This document shows, one piece after another, positions 59,986 to 64,000 of a DNA stretch of 64,000 nucleotides. The first letter of the stretch is position 1, and each line of letters begins with the position of its first letter. The notes under the pieces were generated by a model, which was given only the letters and a program-made list of their open reading frames with translations, did not search any database and had not been told where the DNA came from. Origin of the DNA: Actinophytocola oryzae (lineage in GTDB: Bacteria > Actinomycetota > Actinomycetes > Mycobacteriales > Pseudonocardiaceae); assembly GCF_004364325.1 (NCBI RefSeq), contig NZ_SOCP01000023.1, positions 124,001-188,000 on the forward strand, in the 5' to 3' direction. The position numbers were made by a program, and so were the translations under genes.

Positions 59986-61367
59986 AGGGCCTTCAGCTCC
60001 TCGGTGATCTCCGAAACCGACGACTTGGCGTCCCCGAACAGCATCGACGTCCTGGGGTTGTAGTACAGCTCGTTGTCCACGCCCGCGAAGCCCGGCCGCA
60101 TCGAGCGCTTGAGCACGATGATCGACTTGCTCTCGTCCACGTCGAGGATCGGCATGCCGTAGATCGGCGAAGTCGGATCCGTGCGGGCGGCGGGGTTCGT
60201 CACGTCGTTGGCACCGATCACCAGCGTGACGTCGGTGCGGGCGAACTCGCCGTTGATCAGCTCCATCTCCTTGAGGCGGTCGTAGGGCACGTCCGCCTCG
60301 GCCAGCAGCACGTTCATGTGGCCGGGCATCCGGCCCGCGACCGGGTGGATGGCGTAGTACACGGACACGCCCTTGTCCTCCAGCAGGGAGCTGAGCTGGC
60401 GGACCTGGTGCTGGGCCTGGGCGACGGCGAGCCCGTAGCCCGGCACGATGATCACCTGGCGGGCGAAGGCCATCTGGATCGCCGCGTCACCCGCGGAGGT
60501 CTGGCGGACCGAGCGGTCACCCGCGTCGACCGCGCCCGCCACCGCACCGCCGCCGAACCCACCGGCCACGATCGCCGGGATGGACCGGTTCATGGCCTTG
60601 GCCATGAGGTTCGTCAGGATCGAGCCGGACGCGCCGACGATCATGCCCGCCACGATCAGTGCCGTGTTGGCCAGTGCCAGCCCCATCGCGGCGGCGGACA
60701 GCCCGGTCGCGGCGTTGAGCAGTGAGATCACGACCGGCATGTCGGCGCCGCCGATCGGGAGCACCACCAGCAGGCCGAGCACGGACGAGGTCACCAGCAG
60801 GCCGACCATCAGCCACTCGGACCGCGCACCCACCACAATGGACACTCCGCACGCCACGGCGAGCAGCAGTACCAACAGGTTCAGCGGCTGCTGCAACCTG
60901 CCGACCGTGACGGGCCTACTGGACAGGATCTCCTGCAACTTGCCGAACGCGACGGTCGAGCCCCAGAAGGACAGCGACCCGATGATCGCCGCGAACAGCG
61001 ACGCCACCGCGACGTAGGCCGGCTCGTCGAAGAACCCCGAGCTGCTGCGGAACTCCACCCACGCGATCAACGCGATCGCGCCGCCGCCCACGCCGTTGAA
61101 CAACGCCACCATCTGCGGCATCGCGGTCATCTTCACGCGCCGCGCGGCGGGCACGCCGATCACGGTGCCGATCGCGACACCGAGCAGGATGAGCCACCAG
61201 TTGCCGAGACCGGGCGTCAGCAGCGTCGCGATCACCGCGACCGCCATGCCGGCAGCCGCGATCATGTTGCCGCGCACCGCGGTCCTCGGCCCGGTCAAGC
61301 CCATGAGCCCGTAGATGAACAACGCGAACGCGACGATGTAGAGGCACTGGATGAACGTCGTGCTCAC
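59982..61367 (-). CDS. pntB: NAD(P) transhydrogenase subunit beta
   Basis: A 461-residue subunit: about nine membrane helices (residues 1-270) followed by the NADP-binding domain III (VIIVPGYGLAVAQAQH, NPAARTDPTSPIYGMPIL and the RSMRPGFAGVDNELYY end). It forms the proton channel of the enzyme that makes NADPH from NADH. The GTG at 61367 has GAGGGG upstream. The repeat between it and pntAb overlaps neither reading frame except at the start codon. Confidence 0.93.
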   Translation of the reverse strand: MSTTFIQCLYIVAFALFIYGLMGLTGPRTAVRGNMIAAAGMAVAVIATLLTPGLGNWWLILLGVAIGTVIGVPAARRVKMTAMPQMVALFNGVGGGAIALIAWVEFRSSSGFFDEPAYVAVASLFAAIIGSLSFWGSTVAFGKLQEILSSRPVTVGRLQQPLNLLVLLLAVACGVSIVVGARSEWLMVGLLVTSSVLGLLVVLPIGGADMPVVISLLNAATGLSAAAMGLALANTALIVAGMIVGASGSILTNLMAKAMNRSIPAIVAGGFGGGAVAGAVDAGDRSVRQTSAGDAAIQMAFARQVIIVPGYGLAVAQAQHQVRQLSSLLEDKGVSVYYAIHPVAGRMPGHMNVLLAEADVPYDRLKEMELINGEFARTDVTLVIGANDVTNPAARTDPTSPIYGMPILDVDESKSIIVLKRSMRPGFAGVDNELYYNPRTSMLFGDAKSSVSEITEELKAL

Positions 61368-61525
61368 GACCACCCCTCGCAGGCTCGCTGTCGCCGCTCG
61401 CGGTCGCCCTGTGTCTGACGGTTCGCTACGCAAGCTCCACTCACAACGACCCCTCGCAGGCTCGGTACCGCCGCTCGCGGTCGCCCTGTGTCTGACGGTT
61501 CGCCACGCAAGCTCCGCTCACGACT
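61368..61525 (-). repeat. Two 77-bp tandem repeats between pntAb and pntB
   Basis: Units are 61372-61448 and 61449-61525, differing at a few positions. On the minus strand each starts with GTGAG(C/T)GGAGCTTGCG, shares GAACCGTCAGACACAGGGCG, and ends GCCTGCGAGGGG. The pntAb TGA stop lies in the first motif and the pntB GTG start just after the second copy. Confidence 0.85.
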
Positions 61526-61802
61526 TGTCCCGGTCCTTGAACATGCCGAGCATGCGGTCGGTGACCAGGAACCCGCCCACGACGTTGATCGTGCCGAACG
61601 CGATCGCCACCACGAGCAGGATCTTGTTCAGCACTCCCTCGGCGCCCAGCCCCAGCACGATGAACCCGCCGAGCACGACGATCCCGTGGATCGCGTTCGT
61701 GCCGGACATCAGTGGCGTGTGGAGCGTGTTGGGCACCTTGGAGATCACGGCGAAGCCGACGAAGCCCGCCAGCACCAGGATCGCCAGGTTCTGTACCAAC
61801 AT
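61518..61802 (-). CDS. pntAb: NAD(P) transhydrogenase subunit alpha, membrane part
   Basis: A 94-residue protein with three membrane helices (PntA2). The conserved KVPNTLHTPLMSGTNAIHGI stretch is complete. It belongs with pntB. The NAD-binding part (pntAa) is not upstream: a thiamine enzyme is there instead. Confidence 0.92.
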   Translation of the reverse strand: MLVQNLAILVLAGFVGFAVISKVPNTLHTPLMSGTNAIHGIVVLGGFIVLGLGAEGVLNKILLVVAIAFGTINVVGGFLVTDRMLGMFKDRDKS

Positions 61803-61830
61803 GACCTACCCCCTTGTAGGACAGCGCTTT

Positions 61831-63384
61831 CTAGAGCAGAGGCGGGACCATCGCCTCGATCAGGTGTGGGCCGGGCTCGGCGAGGGCCTTGGCGAACTGG
61901 TCGGCCAGCTCCTCGGCCGTCGTGGCCCGCGACGCCGGGACGCCCATGCCCCGGGACATCGACACGAAGTCGAGGTCCGGTCCCGACAGGTCCAGCAGCT
62001 GCTGCGCCTTCGGGCCCGCCGCCTCGGCGCCCACCCTGGACAGCTCCATCCGCAGGATGGCGTAGGCCCGGTTGTTGAGCAGCACGGTCGTCACGTCGAG
62101 ACCCTCGCGGGCCATGGTCCACAGTGCCGACGCCGTGTACATCGCGCTGCCGTCGGCCTGCAGGCACACCACAGGCCGGTCGGGGGCGGCGACCGCGGCG
62201 CCGACGGCCACCGGCAGGCCCTGGCCGATCGCGCCGCCGGTCAGGGTCAGCACGTCGTGGCGCGGCGCGCCTGCCGTGGACATCGGGACCATGAGACCGG
62301 ACGTGTTGGCCTCGTCGGAGATGATCGCGCCCTCCGGGAGCAGCGCGCCGATGACGTCGGTCCAGTTCTGCGGGGTCAGCGCACCCGAGGGCACCGAGGG
62401 TCGGGACGCCTCCTGCAGCACCGGCGCCGCGTCCGCCGCGACCAGGTCGGCGAGGTGCTCGAGTGCGGTGGTCCCGTCCTCGCCTAGCACCGACAGGACG
62501 TGCACCTGGCAGCCGTCCGGCACCAGCTCGGAGGCCTTGCCGGGGTAGGCGAAGAACGACACCGGCGACTTGGCGCCGACCAGGACCAGGTGCCGGACGT
62601 CGGTGAGCTGCCACTGCACCTGCTCGGCGAGGTAGCCGAGGCGCTCGACTCCTGGCAGGCCCGCACCGCGCTCGATGCGCGCGGGGAACGTCTCGGCGAA
62701 CAGCTTGACGCCGGTCGCGGCGGCGATCCGGCTCGCGGCACGCAGCCCCTGCTCGCGGGTGGTGCCGTGGCCGAGCAGCAGCACGGTCGGCTCGCCACCC
62801 CGGATCACCCCGGCGATCTCCGCGACCCGGTCGTCCTCGACGGGCTGCGCCGCTACGGGCTCGACCGGGTCGGCCGCCACACCGCCCTCGGACCACGAGA
62901 CGTCGGCGGGCAGCACCAGGTTCGCGAGCTGGCCGGGAGGCTGCATGGCCGCGGCGATGGCGGCCGCCGCGTCGGCACCGACCTCCGCCGCGGCCTTCGT
63001 GGTGCGTGCCCAGCCGCCGAGCCAGCCGGTGAGCGCGTCGATGTCGGACTCGAGCGGCGCGTCGAAGCCCTTGTGATAGCGGGCGTGGTCACCGATCACG
63101 TTGACGATCGGGGTGCGTGCGCGGCGCGCGTTGTGCAGGTTCGCGAGGCCGTTGGCCATGCCGGGGCCCAGGTGCAGCAGCGTCGCCGCGGGACGGCCCG
63201 CCATGCGGCCGTAGCCGTCCGCCGCGCCGGTGACCGTGCCCTCGAACAACGACAGCACCGCCCGCATCTCGGGCACGGCGTCGAGCGCGGCCACGAAGTG
63301 CATCTCGGAGGTGCCGGGGTTCGCGAAGCAGACGTCGACACCGCCGCCGACGAGGGTCCGCAGGAGCGCCTGGGCGCCGTTCAT
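61831..63384 (-). CDS. Acetolactate synthase large-subunit-like ThDP enzyme
   Basis: A 517-residue thiamine diphosphate enzyme of the acetolactate synthase/benzoylformate decarboxylase group. The catalytic Glu is in LSLFEGTVTGAADGYGR, and the ThDP/Mg motif is ADGSAMYTASALW...NNRAY near 425-455. It resembles the mycobacterial IlvX-type proteins, which are not the biosynthetic IlvB, and no regulatory subunit follows. Reaction unknown; a 2-oxoacid decarboxylase is possible. AGGGAGAACAAC precedes the ATG. Confidence 0.85.
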   Translation of the reverse strand: MNGAQALLRTLVGGGVDVCFANPGTSEMHFVAALDAVPEMRAVLSLFEGTVTGAADGYGRMAGRPAATLLHLGPGMANGLANLHNARRARTPIVNVIGDHARYHKGFDAPLESDIDALTGWLGGWARTTKAAAEVGADAAAAIAAAMQPPGQLANLVLPADVSWSEGGVAADPVEPVAAQPVEDDRVAEIAGVIRGGEPTVLLLGHGTTREQGLRAASRIAAATGVKLFAETFPARIERGAGLPGVERLGYLAEQVQWQLTDVRHLVLVGAKSPVSFFAYPGKASELVPDGCQVHVLSVLGEDGTTALEHLADLVAADAAPVLQEASRPSVPSGALTPQNWTDVIGALLPEGAIISDEANTSGLMVPMSTAGAPRHDVLTLTGGAIGQGLPVAVGAAVAAPDRPVVCLQADGSAMYTASALWTMAREGLDVTTVLLNNRAYAILRMELSRVGAEAAGPKAQQLLDLSGPDLDFVSMSRGMGVPASRATTAEELADQFAKALAEPGPHLIEAMVPPLL

Positions 63385-63513
63385 GTTGTTCTCCCTGTTC
63401 GATTGCCTCGCTCCGCCCGGCGGTTCGCGAGCCCCTTCCCGGCGTCTGGTCTCCCTGCGCTGCTCGGCGTGTGTCCCTCCGCTGCTCGCCCAGTCCGGCC
63501 CGCACCGGTCCGC

Positions 63514-64000
63514 TCAGTCGAAGAGGACGCCGGGGTTCAGGATGCCCTGTGGGTCGAAAGCCTGCTTGATCCGCCGCATCAGCTCGATCTTGCCGGGGTC
63601 CTCCAGCTCCAGGAAGTGCCGCTTCTTCCCTCGGCCGATGCCGTGCTCGCCGGAGATCGCGCCGCCGAGCGCCATTCCGCTCGCGAACAGCTCGTGCAGC
63701 ACCCGGTGGCGCACCTCGGGGTCCTTCTGGAACACGGCGAGGTGCACGTTGCCGTCGCCCGCGTGGCCGCAGCCGATGACCAGTGTCTGGTTGCCCTGCG
63801 CGATCTCCAGCACCCTGGTGAAGAACTCGGGCAGCGACGACCTCGGCAGGACGGTGTCGATGATGTCGTCGGCGCCGACACCCTTGGCGGTGTAGAACGC
63901 GTTCTCGCGAGCCTCGACGAGCTTGCGCGCGGCGCCGCCGGGCAGCGAGTACACGTCGAGCGCGCCCAGCTCGGTGAGCAGCTCGCCCGCGGTCTCGATG
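63514..64000 (-). CDS. FAD-linked oxidase (GlcD type), C-terminal part
   Basis: The last 162 residues of a VAO-family FAD-linked oxidase, cut by the window edge. The metal-binding motifs GCGHAGDGNVHLAVF and SGEHGIGRGK and the ending FDPQGILNPGVLFD identify the C-terminal domain of glycolate/D-lactate dehydrogenase-like enzymes. The substrate domain is outside the window. It is upstream of and on the same strand as the ThDP enzyme, so glyoxylate or another 2-oxoacid might link the two. Confidence 0.85.
   Translation of the reverse strand, partial: IETAGELLTELGALDVYSLPGGAARKLVEARENAFYTAKGVGADDIIDTVLPRSSLPEFFTRVLEIAQGNQTLVIGCGHAGDGNVHLAVFQKDPEVRHRVLHELFASGMALGGAISGEHGIGRGKKRHFLELEDPGKIELMRRIKQAFDPQGILNPGVLFD

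Overview
This is a high-GC actinobacterial chromosome segment, most likely from a Pseudonocardiaceae-type organism (Lentzea/Saccharothrix/Amycolatopsis-like). The evidence is the GTG/TTG starts, the actinobacterial qcrCAB-cta respiratory genes, Lsr2, DUF3043/DUF3052/DUF3145 proteins, a PucR-type FasR before fabD, and a gene order that follows Mycobacterium tuberculosis Rv2191-Rv2218 and then Rv2238-Rv2245. The genus is inferred, not shown.

Layout. 1-1240: no gene, an array of long palindromic repeats. 1264-5653: DnaQ/GIY-YIG nuclease and a three-gene inositol-catabolism operon. 5669-16057: cytochrome bc1-aa3 genes (qcrB, qcrA, qcrC, ctaE on the minus strand; ctaF and ctaC further on) around trpD, then asnB. 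16176-25000: secreted protein, adenosine-kinase-like PfkB kinase, IscA/ErpA-type protein, glycerate kinase, SDR, aldo/keto reductase and cobUTS. 25000-41370: ilvE, pepA, a pair of Hsp70-like ATPases, then lpdA-sucB and lipB/lipA (lipoyl synthesis beside the E2/E3 that need it). 41467-45128: DedA protein, then an accessory islet with visibly lower GC (two-TM unknown protein, PadR regulator, secreted Asp-box sialidase-like protein). 45136-54511: tRNA-Val, ahpE, DUF3052, aceE, fasR and the fabD-fabH-acpP-fabF operon. 54579-64000: small membrane protein, DUF3145, NERD-like membrane protein, ACC-deaminase-like enzyme, lsr2, MpaB-type oxygenase, pntB/pntAb, a ThDP enzyme, and the cut-off end of an FAD-linked oxidase.

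The most unusual content is non-coding. At least four families of palindromic repeats sit at gene ends: a ~142-bp palindrome in tandem (671-1236) and again at 28725-28968; 30-bp GAAGG-ACG-CCTTC units at two convergent 3' ends; a single 168-bp giant hairpin (57130-57297) whose terminal repeats supply both flanking stop codons; and a ~22-bp TGAGCGGAGCTTGCG motif inside operons. A second theme is initiation: about twelve genes have a TANNNT -10 box 6-7 nt before the start codon and no Shine-Dalgarno sequence, the pattern of leaderless transcripts, and this settles several start codons.

The best candidate for an undescribed protein system is the translationally coupled Hsp70-like pair (28988-32061), in which one partner carries a transmembrane helix and a cysteine-containing extracytoplasmic region.
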